The translations under genes were made by a program, and so were the position numbers. From positions 1 to 34,061 of the forward strand of contig NZ_JAQRFK010000034.1 of NCBI RefSeq assembly GCF_028598745.1: a stretch of 34,061 bases of DNA. Reading direction: 5' to 3'. The stretch is from Xenorhabdus sp. IM139775. Lineage in GTDB: Bacteria > Pseudomonadota > Gammaproteobacteria > Enterobacterales > Enterobacteriaceae. The first letter of the stretch is position 1. Every line of letters starts with the position of its first letter. The notes under the pieces were generated by a model. It saw only the letters and a program-made list of their open reading frames with translations, searched no databases and was not told where the DNA came from. Shown piece after piece: positions 18,237 to 25,689 of this stretch.

Positions 18237-19859
18237 TCAGTCTTTGACACGTTTTCTCAATTGATCTTTTAGCACTTTGCCATTTGCATTTCGGGGTAAG
18301 GTTAAAAAAGTATATCCTTTAGGGCGTTTATACCGGGCGACGACCGTACACATATAATCATCTAACGCTTGTTCTGTGATTGATACATTTTCGTCGGTTT
18401 CAATAAAGGCATGGGGAACTTCTCCCCAATAGGGATCGGGTTTTGCCACAATGGCAGCAGCCAAGACACCGGGATAACCGGACAGGGCATTTTCCAGTTC
18501 AAGGCTGGAAATATTCTCGCCACCGGAAATAATGATATCTTTTTTCCTGTCGACGATTTTGATATAGCCATCAGGCTCGACGACCGCCAGATCACCGGTA
18601 TAAAACCATTGATTGGTGATCTCCGGTGTGACATGGCGTACCGGATCATACGCTGCCACAATATTACCGCGAATGGCGACTTCACCGATGGTTTTGCCAT
18701 CAAAAGGCACTTCCGACTGGTTATTCCTCTCAATAACGCTGACCTGCCCTTGTAAATTAGAGACAATTCCCTGCCGCATCCGCTTTAAGATTTTTTCTGA
18801 TCTTGGCAATGCCTTCCATTCCTGCTTAGGATCACAAACCACCACCGGGCCATAAGTTTCAGTTAAGCCATAGACATGTGTCGCATTGATACCGACTTCA
18901 TCCAGCAATGAAAACATGATTTCTGTCGGTGGGGCACCGGCAATAAGGCCAAAAACGCGGCCACCAAAATGCTGGGCATACTTTTGCGTTATCTTGCCTA
19001 AAGCGTAGTGAACAATGGGGGCGCCACAATAGTGGGTGACGTTATGTTCCTGAATAAGCTGCATGGCTTCTTCGGCATCAAATTTCCTTATGCAGATATG
19101 TGTACCCGCCCGTGCCGCCACTGTCCACGGGAAACACCAGCCATTGCAGTGGAACATGGGCAGCGTCCATAAAAAGACGGGGTTTCTGGGCATATCCCAA
19201 TCCAGAATATTAGAAATCGCGTTCAGGAATGCGCCACGGTGAGAATAAACCACCAATTTAGGTTGCCCGCTGGTGCCCGAGGTTGCATTAATACTGATGG
19301 CGGCTTGTTCGTCAATTTGGATCAATGACAGGGTTTTTGATGGGTGTTCGGTTAGCAGGGATTCGTAAGGTATGCCTGCATATCCGGCAGGGGATAGAGG
19401 AACCGTTGAACTATTTTCATCACCCATTTCATTATCAACAACAATTATCTTAATTGGATGATTAAAAGAGACATTATTTAATAGTGAAAGATAGCTTTTA
19501 TCAATAAATAATATTTTGGGATGCAGTTTTTCAAAGACAAAATTTAATGTGGCGGCATCTGTACGGGTGCTCAAGGCGTTGAGAATACCGCCGGATAAAG
19601 GAACGGCAAAATGTAATTCAAGTAATTCATGGATATTCGGTAACAGGGCTGAAACGACGCTTCCCTTATCCACTCCCATTTGTTGGAGAGCGATCGCAAT
19701 CCTTTCACAGCGGTTGGCATATTGGTGCCAGGTCCAACGCTGTTTTCCATCAATAACGGCAATATCATTACCATTGCTCAATATTGCTCTTTTGAGAAAC
19801 AAAATCGGTGATAATGCCGTGCCGGTATATTCATTTAGGAATGAATTATCGAGAATCAT
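18237..19859 (-). CDS. AMP-binding acyl-CoA synthetase / ligase
   Basis: The protein belongs to the ANL adenylating superfamily and would activate a carboxylic acid as acyl-AMP and then acyl-CoA. The P-loop at about residue 192 reads ATSGTSGQPKLVVYSHRG, where the usual PKGV is PKLV. Other motifs are YGLTETYGP, WFYTGDLAVVEPDGYIKIVDRKKD, SGGENISSLELE and the C-terminal NANGKVLK with its catalytic lysine. The N-terminal layout resembles medium-chain and aromatic-type ligases, but the substrate cannot be read from sequence. The start is ATG 19859, seven bases after AGGTG; a GTG three codons upstream is possible. It is transcribed divergently from the SDR gene. It has 540 aa and no signal peptide. 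Confidence 0.88.
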   Translation of the reverse strand: MILDNSFLNEYTGTALSPILFLKRAILSNGNDIAVIDGKQRWTWHQYANRCERIAIALQQMGVDKGSVVSALLPNIHELLELHFAVPLSGGILNALSTRTDAATLNFVFEKLHPKILFIDKSYLSLLNNVSFNHPIKIIVVDNEMGDENSSTVPLSPAGYAGIPYESLLTEHPSKTLSLIQIDEQAAISINATSGTSGQPKLVVYSHRGAFLNAISNILDWDMPRNPVFLWTLPMFHCNGWCFPWTVAARAGTHICIRKFDAEEAMQLIQEHNVTHYCGAPIVHYALGKITQKYAQHFGGRVFGLIAGAPPTEIMFSLLDEVGINATHVYGLTETYGPVVVCDPKQEWKALPRSEKILKRMRQGIVSNLQGQVSVIERNNQSEVPFDGKTIGEVAIRGNIVAAYDPVRHVTPEITNQWFYTGDLAVVEPDGYIKIVDRKKDIIISGGENISSLELENALSGYPGVLAAAIVAKPDPYWGEVPHAFIETDENVSITEQALDDYMCTVVARYKRPKGYTFLTLPRNANGKVLKDQLRKRVKD

Positions 19860-20037
19860 ATTTTTCACCTCATATTATTATTTTTAACAAAACTATTCTG
19901 TCCTTTAAAAGTAATCTCTGGCAGAAGAATAAGCAATATTGATAAGATGGTGGCTCAAAAATAGATTGAATCATGATATTTAAGCTAATAAAAAACGTTC
20001 TCCACGAATACGAAAAGAAAATACAAAAGGAACAACC

Positions 20038-20784
20038 ATGTTTAATTTAGCAGGAAAAATCGCTTTTATTTCCGGTGGAACTAAAGGTATTGGCAAAGGG
20101 ATTGCCAACGTGTTGAAGCAAGCCGGCGCTGTGACCATTATTGCAGGGACTGATGAGGTGAGAGGTGCCGCCACTGCCAAAGCGCTGGACGTCGATTTTA
20201 TGCCGCTTGATGTGACTGATCAGGCCGCCTGTAAAAATGCGATTGATCAGATTGTTGAAAAGCATGGCAGGCTCGATATTCTTTGCTCCAATGCCGGTGT
20301 TTTTCCACAGCATTATCTTAAGGATATGACTGCGGAAGATTGGGATTCAGTGCATACCATCAACCTTAAGGGGACATTTTTCCTAGTGCAGGCTGCGTTG
20401 AATGTGATGGAAAAGCAGCGTTACGGGCGTGTGGTGATCACGTCATCGATAACGGGAGAAATAACGGGGATTGCGGGTTACAGCCACTATGGTGCCAGTA
20501 AGGCCGGGCAACTTGGGTTTATGCGCAGCGCTGCGTTGGAATACGCGCAGCAGGGAATTACCATTAATGCGGTGATGCCGGGCATGATCATGACTGAGGG
20601 CCTGAAATCCTTTGGTGATGAATTCCTCAGTGATGCGAAGGCGTCCACGCCAATGCGGGCGTTGGGAACGCCTGAAGATATTGGTTATGCTGCCTGTTTT
20701 CTGGCTTCTGATGAGGCGAAATATATTACCGGACAAACGATTGTGGTTGATGGGGGGCTGATTTTGCCGGAAGTACCGGAGTGA
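20038..20784 (+). CDS. SDR-family NAD(P)-dependent oxidoreductase (FabG-like)
   Basis: This is a classical short-chain dehydrogenase/reductase of 248 aa. The cofactor loop is SGGTKGIG (residues 12-19) and the structural CSNAG lies at 83-87. The active site has Ser136/137 (VVITSS), Tyr151 and Lys155 (YGASK). YITGQTIVVDGG near the end is the usual C-terminal signature. Closest by look to 3-oxoacyl-ACP reductases, it may act on a CoA or ACP thioester made by the divergent ligase, but this is inference. AAAGGAACAACC supplies the ribosome site. A 178-bp AT-rich divergent region separates the two genes. Confidence 0.88.
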   Translation: MFNLAGKIAFISGGTKGIGKGIANVLKQAGAVTIIAGTDEVRGAATAKALDVDFMPLDVTDQAACKNAIDQIVEKHGRLDILCSNAGVFPQHYLKDMTAEDWDSVHTINLKGTFFLVQAALNVMEKQRYGRVVITSSITGEITGIAGYSHYGASKAGQLGFMRSAALEYAQQGITINAVMPGMIMTEGLKSFGDEFLSDAKASTPMRALGTPEDIGYAACFLASDEAKYITGQTIVVDGGLILPEVPE

Positions 20785-20798
20785 TTACCTTACAAAGA

Positions 20799-20828
20799 TT
20801 GTCGCAAGAGAGCAGAAAAAGGTAAGAT
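20799..20828 (+). promoter_or_regulatory. Candidate promoter of queH
   Basis: TTGTCG (20799-20804) and TAAGAT (20823-20828) are separated by 18 bp, predicting a start near 20835, just before a terminator-like hairpin. The leader to the queH ATG would be about 68 nt. Confidence 0.4.
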
Positions 20829-20845
20829 GGCCTATCCAATAAACA

Positions 20846-20893
20846 CAGGGAGAGGATCTATTCTCTTCCTGATTTTTTATTGTCTCAATCAGG
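20846..20893 (+). terminator. Terminator hairpin and overlapping alternative hairpin in the queH leader
   Basis: The arms CAGGGAGAG (20846-20854) and CTCTTCCTG (20863-20871) form a 9-bp stem with one G-U pair, followed by a T-run (20873-20878). This is a plausible intrinsic terminator for the SDR gene. A second stem, CCTGATT (20868-20874) with AATCAGG (20887-20893), uses the same bases and cannot coexist with the first. Its right arm contains the AGG ribosome site of queH. The layout resembles an attenuator. Confidence 0.6.
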
Positions 20894-20902
20894 TAAAAAA
20901 AG

Positions 20903-21586
20903 ATGATGTCACTGAATGATGAGCGTAAATCGCTGCCACTGCCAAGCGGACACAATAAAGTGCTATTGCACTCATGTTGTGCGCCATGTTCTGGGGAAGT
21001 GATGGAAGCCATGTTGGCTTCAGGAATTGAGTTTACAATATTTTTCTATAATCCCAATATTCATCCGCTGAAAGAATATGAGCTGCGCAAAGAGGAAAAT
21101 ATTCGTTTTGCACAGCAAATGGGTATTCCTTTTATTGATGCTGATTACGACCGTGATAATTGGTTTGAACGTGCAAAAGGCATGGAAAATGAGCCTGAAC
21201 GGGGTATTCGTTGCACAATGTGCTTTGATATGCGTTTCGAGCGAACAGCACTGTATGCCTACGAGCATGGTTTCCCGGTGATTACCAGCTCACTCGGTAT
21301 TTCACGCTGGAAAAATATGCAGCAAATCAACGAATGTGGTGTTCGCGCCGCTTCCCGTTATCCTGACCTGACGTACTGGGAATATAACTGGCGCAAAGGG
21401 GGCGGATCTGCCCGCATGATAGAAATCAGTAAACGTGAAGAGTTCTATCAGCAGGAATATTGTGGCTGTATTTATTCCCTCAGAGATACTAACCGCCATC
21501 GTCTGGCGACCGGCCGTGAAAGAATTAAATTAGGTACGGTCTTTTATCATGCAGACAGCGGCAAAAAAGAGGGTAGTTTGCAGTAA
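20903..21586 (+). CDS. queH: Epoxyqueuosine reductase QueH
   Basis: QueH (former DUF208) reduces epoxyqueuosine to queuosine in tRNA, as a non-homologous alternative to QueG. Cysteine pairs are visible at HSCCAPCS (Cys25, 26, 29), [11 protein letters not shown] (Cys104, 107) and EYCGCIYS (Cys187, 189), consistent with iron-sulfur binding as known for the family. [17 protein letters not shown] and [15 protein letters not shown] are conserved blocks. Notably QueG is cobalamin-dependent, whereas QueH is not. Two adjacent ATGs (20903 and 20906) can serve as start. The gene has 227 codons and stands alone between two hairpins. Confidence 0.93.
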   Translation: MMSLNDERKSLPLPSGHNKVLLHSCCAPCSGEVMEAMLASGIEFTIFFYNPNIHPLKEYELRKEENIRFAQQMGIPFIDADYDRDNWFERAKGMENEPERGIRCTMCFDMRFERTALYAYEHGFPVITSSLGISRWKNMQQINECGVRAASRYPDLTYWEYNWRKGGGSARMIEISKREEFYQQEYCGCIYSLRDTNRHRLATGRERIKLGTVFYHADSGKKEGSLQ

Positions 21587-21587
21587 T

Positions 21588-21617
21588 CAAAAAAAAGAAG
21601 CCTGCATGGCGCAGGCT
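21588..21617 (-). terminator. Hairpin with left-side A-tract between queH and exsA
   Basis: The arms AGCCTGC (21599-21605) and GCAGGCT (21611-21617) are preceded by a run of A residues (21589-21596). Read on the minus strand this is a stem followed by a T-run, so it should terminate the exsA-like transcript. It also ends the queH mRNA with a stem. It shares its layout with the hairpin after cobT. Confidence 0.7.
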
Positions 21618-21653
21618 CAAAATACGGCAAAGATAAAAATCCCTGATGGTAAC

Positions 21654-21679
21654 TTAGAGCCTAGTCGGATTGGCTCTAA
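21654..21679. other. Perfect 8-bp inverted repeat downstream of exsA
   Basis: TTAGAGCC (21654-21661) and GGCTCTAA (21672-21679) enclose a 10-nt loop. There is no U-tract on either side. It lies within the non-coding gap between queH and exsA, 124 bp past the exsA stop, and its role is unknown. Confidence 0.6.
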
Positions 21680-21802
21680 AACGGTGATAAACCACCATGA
21701 CTATATGTGAGATGGGATACTGCCGTCCAATGGATTGCACAGATCAATCAGAGGAGATTAATCGATAAAAACGATCATGAGGTTAATCGTGGTTGCGGCT
21801 TT

Positions 21803-22624
21803 TCAGTTTGACCTAAAACAAGTTCTGGTGCGGTTAGGTGTACAACCAAAACGTCGGCGATAGCTTTGAGTGAAATAGGACTGGCTGGAAAACCCCGATT
21901 CCAATGAAATATCGGCAATACTTCTTTCGCTATTCAGTAACAATTGATGTGCGTAAAGAATACGCTGCTCACTGATCCAAGCCTTGGGTGAAGTGCCATA
22001 GACACTGTTAAACAGCTCCTTAAACGAAGTCAGCCCCATACCGAATTCACGTGCGTAGTCATTCAATTTCCATTCCTTGAGATAATGCGCCTCCATAAAT
22101 GTTTGCAGGCGTTCTACCTGACGGTTACTTAATTTTCGCAGGATAGACATCAATAAGGCGCCCTGTTGACCCAGGGAAAGCAGCAACAATAACTCTTCAA
22201 CCCTTAATTGAACCAAAGCGGGAGGGGAATCATGCGCCAATAAGTTAGCTAGCCCGCGAATACTTTCCGTTAACAAAGGGAATTGACGAAAAGGAATCAG
22301 CCGATAGGCAGGAAACTCCTGTCGTTCTATTTTGCTGAGCAATGACCCAAAGCGTTTTAAAAAACTACGTAAAAACTCCATGTGTAAGGGTAACCACAAT
22401 AGCTGACAGTTTTCCGTATGGGTTTTGGCCGCATAACTTCCGGGATGGGTAAACAGGATCTCATGCGATTTGATGTGATAACTATTTATGCAATCTTTCC
22501 ATACCATTTCACCATCGAGTAAAATATATAGCCCTCGTTGTTTATGCTCAATGATATTGAGATCTGGCATCGTTAATTGGATTGTGCAAATATTCTTTTG
22601 ATTTAATCCCGTCGTCCTTTTCAT
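21803..22624 (-). CDS. exsA: AraC-family transcriptional activator of the ExsA/LcrF/VirF type
   Basis: The 273-aa protein resembles ExsA, the master activator of Pseudomonas and Yersinia type III secretion genes, over most of its length. The N-terminal part has ILLDGEMVWKD and CQLLWLPLHMEFLRSFLKRFG. The C-terminal DNA-binding half has LSNRQVERLQTFMEAHYL, EFGMGLTSFKELFNSVYG, KAWISEQRILYAHQLLL and SGFSSQSYFTQSYRRRFG, nearly identical to ExsA as I remember it. No type III secretion gene or exsC/D/E partner is visible here, so it is either an orphan regulator or acts on genes elsewhere. AGGGGT precedes the ATG. A TATAAT -10 lies about 70 bp upstream. The symbol is by family resemblance only. Confidence 0.82.
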   Translation of the reverse strand: MKRTTGLNQKNICTIQLTMPDLNIIEHKQRGLYILLDGEMVWKDCINSYHIKSHEILFTHPGSYAAKTHTENCQLLWLPLHMEFLRSFLKRFGSLLSKIERQEFPAYRLIPFRQFPLLTESIRGLANLLAHDSPPALVQLRVEELLLLLSLGQQGALLMSILRKLSNRQVERLQTFMEAHYLKEWKLNDYAREFGMGLTSFKELFNSVYGTSPKAWISEQRILYAHQLLLNSERSIADISLESGFSSQSYFTQSYRRRFGCTPNRTRTCFRSN

Positions 22625-22695
22625 TTAATACCCCTAAATTTCCGTATCATGAGTAATCATTTTTTTGATGTGTGCATGGTATATTTATTTCATCT

Positions 22696-22701
22696 ATTAT
22701 A
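22696..22701 (-). promoter_or_regulatory. Candidate -10 box for exsA
   Basis: The minus strand reads TATAAT here, 72-77 bp upstream of the exsA ATG. No good -35 hexamer sits at the matching distance, which would fit an activator-dependent promoter. Confidence 0.4.
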
Positions 22702-22830
22702 TAACTAAATGGATATTTGTGTTAGGGTTAAGTGTGTTTTTTTGCCATTAAAAATATTTTTTATCTTGAATTGATTGATTTTCATGTGGTTGTTTTTTCT
22801 GTATTGTTAATATTGACATGCTTTATTTTC

Positions 22831-22927
22831 TATAAACGTAAAGTTGGAGTTTGCAGGAGGATAACAGCTTATTATCTTTCTGCTTTCCGGTGAAAAAATA
22901 GGGATTTCTTGAAGTGAGGTGAGTATA
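22831..22927 (+). repeat. ERIC-related dispersed element, copy 2 (degenerate)
   Basis: The ends (tataaacgtaaagtt on the left, cttgaagtgaggtgagtata on the right) and the central cagcttattatct match copy 3 in order and spacing. The palindromic core is eroded, with the G-run replaced, so only the outlines remain. It has the same orientation as copy 3. Confidence 0.65.
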
Positions 22928-23205
22928 AAAATAGTCATCTGATCTGCTTGTTGGGTTATTTTTAATGGAAAATTTAATCTGCGGGAAATATCAATCATGT
23001 TCGGATTTTCAAACTCTTTTTAAAATATAGTCTAATTCATTATTTAAATAAATACGGCAATTTACACGCACTCAATGCGTTTTAACTGCTGGTTATTAGC
23101 TGAACGCTTTAACCTTCTGCGTAATATGTTTATGTGTTATCACATTACACCCAGAGTCTCATGATGATAAAGTTATCGAAAATGATTAAACGATCAGATA
23201 ATGGA

Positions 23206-23311
23206 TATATCCCCTATAAACTTCAAGTTACCCCTCGTAAGACGAAAGCAGCTTATTATCTCCCCATGTTGCGGGGGGATAATAAAGGTATCTTGAAGTG
23301 CGGCGAGTATA
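23206..23311 (+). repeat. ERIC-related dispersed element, copy 3
   Basis: This 106-bp element runs from tatatcccctataaacttc to gtgcggcgagtata. The core is ttattatctcccc...ggggggataataa, a strong stem. Its reverse complement aligns with 18054-18157 almost throughout. It lies some 370 bp upstream of the bactofilin gene. Confidence 0.85.
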
Positions 23312-23682
23312 AAGTGTTTATGGTTCAGATATGCTACTGGATTATTAAGGTTTTGTATCCATTGTTATGGAATGATGAATTTATATGGTTTATGCCGATG
23401 AAAATAAGCAAAAAATAGATTTTAATGGATTATTTTATTCAATAAATATGAGATAATTCAAAGAGAAATCAGAGGATTAAACTCAAATGGAAACGTTATC
23501 CATGTAATAACGCTATAAAGACCTCTGTTATAGCTTCGTAGATTGTTTTTCGTACTTGTACAATGCTAGGATGTGTTTTCACAGCCTGTTTTTTGTTACC
23601 TGTGTTTCTATTACCTGCTAAGGCATATGCAAGGTATATTGCTGATGAAATATAAGAAAAAAACCACAAAAACGAGAACAAT

Positions 23683-24342
23683 ATGAAAAAGTATCGTTTT
23701 TCAGATAACGCTTTTTTATACAGCGTATGGCTCCTTTGGGCAATTGCATTGGGACTACATCTGTATGGTGCCCATCTTAGTTGTACCATAACAGCAATTT
23801 TATCTTTTTTAGCTTTAGTGTCTTACTTTATGAAAATGAAATTGAGAATAAACGCTATGTTTGGAAAAAAAACAACCGAGGCACCTGCTGCCAGTTCTGT
23901 GACGCCCATTATCGGCATCAAGGCCGAAGAGAAAAAATTACCTGAGGCTGAGACTCGTCCCAATACCATTATTGCAAAGAACTCTGTCTTCAAGGGTGAT
24001 ATTGACATGGAAGGGGATATTCAGGTCTGGGGTAAAGTTATTGGCAATATCCGCGTAAAAGGGGGGGCTATTCGTATTATGCATGCCGGTAAAGTGGAAG
24101 GTGAGCTGAATGCCCCTGAAATTATCATTGACGGCCATGTTGAAGGTACATGCTGTGCGGAAACATTGGATATTCTTGAGCATGGCGAATTACGGGGTAT
24201 CAGCCGCTGCGGCAGCATGTCAATTCGACGTGGCGGGTTATTTGTTGGTCAATCTGAACAGGTTGAGAATAAGAAAAAATCAGACATCGAGCGGGTTATT
24301 TCCATCAGAGATAACCAAGGTGATAAACAAAAGGCGTTGTGA
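23683..24342 (+). CDS. ccmA: Bactofilin with N-terminal membrane helices (CcmA-like)
   Basis: Residues 10-50 form two hydrophobic helices (LYSVWLLWAIALGLHLYG and TITAILSFLALVSYF). After a Pro/Lys-rich linker comes a bactofilin beta-helix domain (about residues 95-195): NTIIAKNSVFKGDIDMEGDIQVWGKVIGNI, AGKVEGELNAPEIIIDGHVEG. The layout resembles Proteus CcmA, which affects cell curvature and swarming, and the symbol is given on that basis. Bactofilins self-assemble into membrane-linked filaments. The stop overlaps the start of a GNAT acetyltransferase gene, suggesting a two-gene operon. Confidence 0.88.
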   Translation: MKKYRFSDNAFLYSVWLLWAIALGLHLYGAHLSCTITAILSFLALVSYFMKMKLRINAMFGKKTTEAPAASSVTPIIGIKAEEKKLPEAETRPNTIIAKNSVFKGDIDMEGDIQVWGKVIGNIRVKGGAIRIMHAGKVEGELNAPEIIIDGHVEGTCCAETLDILEHGELRGISRCGSMSIRRGGLFVGQSEQVENKKKSDIERVISIRDNQGDKQKAL

Positions 24343-24887
24343 TTGTTGAATTGGAAACTGAAAGATTATGGCTGCGTGCCTGGAGAGAAGAAGACAGGGA
24401 GCCTTTCTTTCGCCTGAGCCGTCATCCTGACGTCATGGAATTTTTTCCTAATATACTGACCAAAGAACAGAGCAATCTTTTTATCGATAACTGTATGCGT
24501 AAGTTTGAAACGCAGGGCGGTTGGGGATTATGGGCGGTTGAATTAAAACAGAGTCGTGAATTTATGGGGTGTGTCGGTTTGAATATCCCGAATATTGAAT
24601 TTCCATTCTCTCCTTTTGTTGAAATTGGCTGGCGTCTGGACAAACCATTTTGGGGGCAAGGTTATGCCTGTGAAGCCGCTCGCCGGGTTTTTGATTTTGC
24701 ATTTACGGAAATCGGGCTGGAAGAAGTTGTCGCTTTTACCACTGTTTCTAATTACCGCTCGGAGAGTGTGATGAAGAAATTGAGCATGACCAGAGATGAA
24801 AAAACCTTCCTGCATCCCGGCTTGGAAGAAAATCATCCATTGAGAGAGCACGTTCTGTATCGGCTTCGGCGTTCAGATTTTGTGTGA
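24339..24887 (+). CDS. GNAT-family N-acetyltransferase (RimJ/RimL-like)
   Basis: The 182-aa protein starts LETERLWLRAWREEDREPFF, the hallmark of RimJ/RimL-type N-acetyltransferases. The acetyl-CoA loop is in DKPFWGQGYACEAARRVFDFAF, and TTVSNYRSESVMKKLSM is the usual C-terminal block. The substrate (amino group of a protein or small molecule) is not deducible. The start is GTG 24339, overlapping the bactofilin stop by 4 bp, with AAAGG just upstream. It is the last chromosomal gene before the phage element. Confidence 0.87.
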   Translation: MIVELETERLWLRAWREEDREPFFRLSRHPDVMEFFPNILTKEQSNLFIDNCMRKFETQGGWGLWAVELKQSREFMGCVGLNIPNIEFPFSPFVEIGWRLDKPFWGQGYACEAARRVFDFAFTEIGLEEVVAFTTVSNYRSESVMKKLSMTRDEKTFLHPGLEENHPLREHVLYRLRRSDFV

Positions 24888-24889
24888 AA

Positions 24890-24927
24890 CATCAAGGTTA
24901 CCCTGATGAATAGGGATAACCTTGATG
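24890..24927. terminator. Long hairpin between the GNAT gene and the phage repressor gene
   Basis: CATCAAGGTTA with CCCT pairs to AGGG-a-TAACCTTGATG across a 7-nt loop, giving about 15 base pairs with one bulge. A weak T-rich run (ctatttta) follows on the plus strand. It probably ends transcription between the two convergent genes. It also marks the left limit of the phage-derived segment. Confidence 0.65.
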
Positions 24928-24963
24928 GAAGCTATTTTAGGCCGGATTATTGATGCGGACAAT

Positions 24964-25584
24964 TTATTGCCGGGAGATAACCAGAGCGACGCGGCCGATG
25001 AATTTGATATCGCTGATGGCACAATCAAAAGTGACATCGCTGTCGCTGACCCTGATCTTGCTGATTGGGATTTTGGCAATCTTTTTGATGCTGTGCATAC
25101 CCTCAATATCCACCAGCCATAAGCCATCCTGAATATTACCTTCTTGGGTATCCAGCAGATACCATGAGGCACCATCATCAATAATCAGCGGATTTTTCAG
25201 TTCCCTGGAAATCAGCTCGCTGTCCAAAATCACCGGGTTAGCCTCATTGAGCTTACCACCCGATAATTTTACGCGAGAGATGGATGGGGCAATGATATCT
25301 TCCAACCGTTCCGCTTTTTTGCCGCTTTCTCCATCTGGAAACATTTCTCCCTGACCTGTGCTCAACCACAGCAGTGAAGCACCAGTTTCGAGATTACACT
25401 GGATGATCCAATCCGCGGGAAAGCTATCACGAAGGTAGCGATTTGCCATCGTGCTTTTGGAAACGCCCAAATGGTCACTCAGGGCCTGACGTGATTTAAA
25501 CCCATATGCGCGGACAAGACGTTCAATAGCAGGTCTTCCCCCACTATCGGCCCCCATTTTGATCTCAATATTGGTATTTTTCAT
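24964..25584 (-). CDS. cI: Phage CI repressor, 186 type
   Basis: The 206-aa protein has an N-terminal helix-turn-helix (about residues 20-60: IERLVRAYGFKSRQALSDHLGVSKSTMANRY broken across the helices) and LETGASLLWLSTGQGEMF, as in the CI of coliphage 186. The C-terminal oligomerisation domain includes DGLWLVDIEGMHSIKKIAKIP and CAISDIKFIGRV. The RecA-cleavable Ala-Gly/Ser-Lys arrangement of LexA-like repressors is not evident, so induction would need an antirepressor, as in 186. The start is ATG 25584 without a clear ribosome site; ATG 25557 is an alternative. It is convergent with the GNAT gene and divergent from the early phage genes. Confidence 0.85.
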   Translation of the reverse strand: MKNTNIEIKMGADSGGRPAIERLVRAYGFKSRQALSDHLGVSKSTMANRYLRDSFPADWIIQCNLETGASLLWLSTGQGEMFPDGESGKKAERLEDIIAPSISRVKLSGGKLNEANPVILDSELISRELKNPLIIDDGASWYLLDTQEGNIQDGLWLVDIEGMHSIKKIAKIPISKIRVSDSDVTFDCAISDIKFIGRVALVISRQ

Positions 25585-25623
25585 TGATAGTACAGATAAG
25601 AGCTATTAGCATCCCATTAAGGT

Positions 25624-25647
25624 TCTCATTTTGAGATCTTCAATGAG
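25624..25647. promoter_or_regulatory. Candidate CI operator in the repressor/early switch region
   Basis: TCTCAtttTGAGA (25624-25636) is a perfect dyad. It overlaps a wider pair CTCATT (25625-25630) and AATGAG (25642-25647). Both sit in the 105-bp gap between the divergent cI gene and the first rightward gene, where a repressor should bind. Confidence 0.45.
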
Positions 25648-25689
25648 CCCGGATTGGTTAAACCGAAAACCATCAAGAGATATTGCATC

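Larger units (their letters stand above)
22625..23682. other. Long AT-rich non-coding region upstream of exsA and the bactofilin gene
   Basis: About 1.06 kb lacks a convincing gene. Small open frames at 22807-22998 (-) and 23134-23418 (+) run through copies of the dispersed repeat and have no ribosome sites, so I do not call them. The divergent promoters of exsA and the bactofilin gene should lie here. Two ERIC-related copies account for about 200 bp. Confidence 0.7.

Noticed and set aside
20846-20902. preQ1 class I riboswitch upstream of queH
   Set aside because: The stem is present but the conserved loop and A-rich pseudoknot tail are not seen.
22807-22998. 63-codon minus-strand frame upstream of exsA
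   Set aside because: It runs through a degenerate ERIC-related copy and has no ribosome site.
23134-23418. 94-codon plus-strand frame
   Set aside because: A third of it is the ERIC-related element at 23206-23311; the rest has no recognisable pattern.
23496-23789. 97-codon minus-strand frame opposite the bactofilin start
   Set aside because: It overlaps the bactofilin gene and its upstream region antisense, with no ribosome site or known motif.
24888-24963. Phage attachment site
   Set aside because: No tRNA end, integrase or matching direct repeat is visible; the right junction is outside the window.
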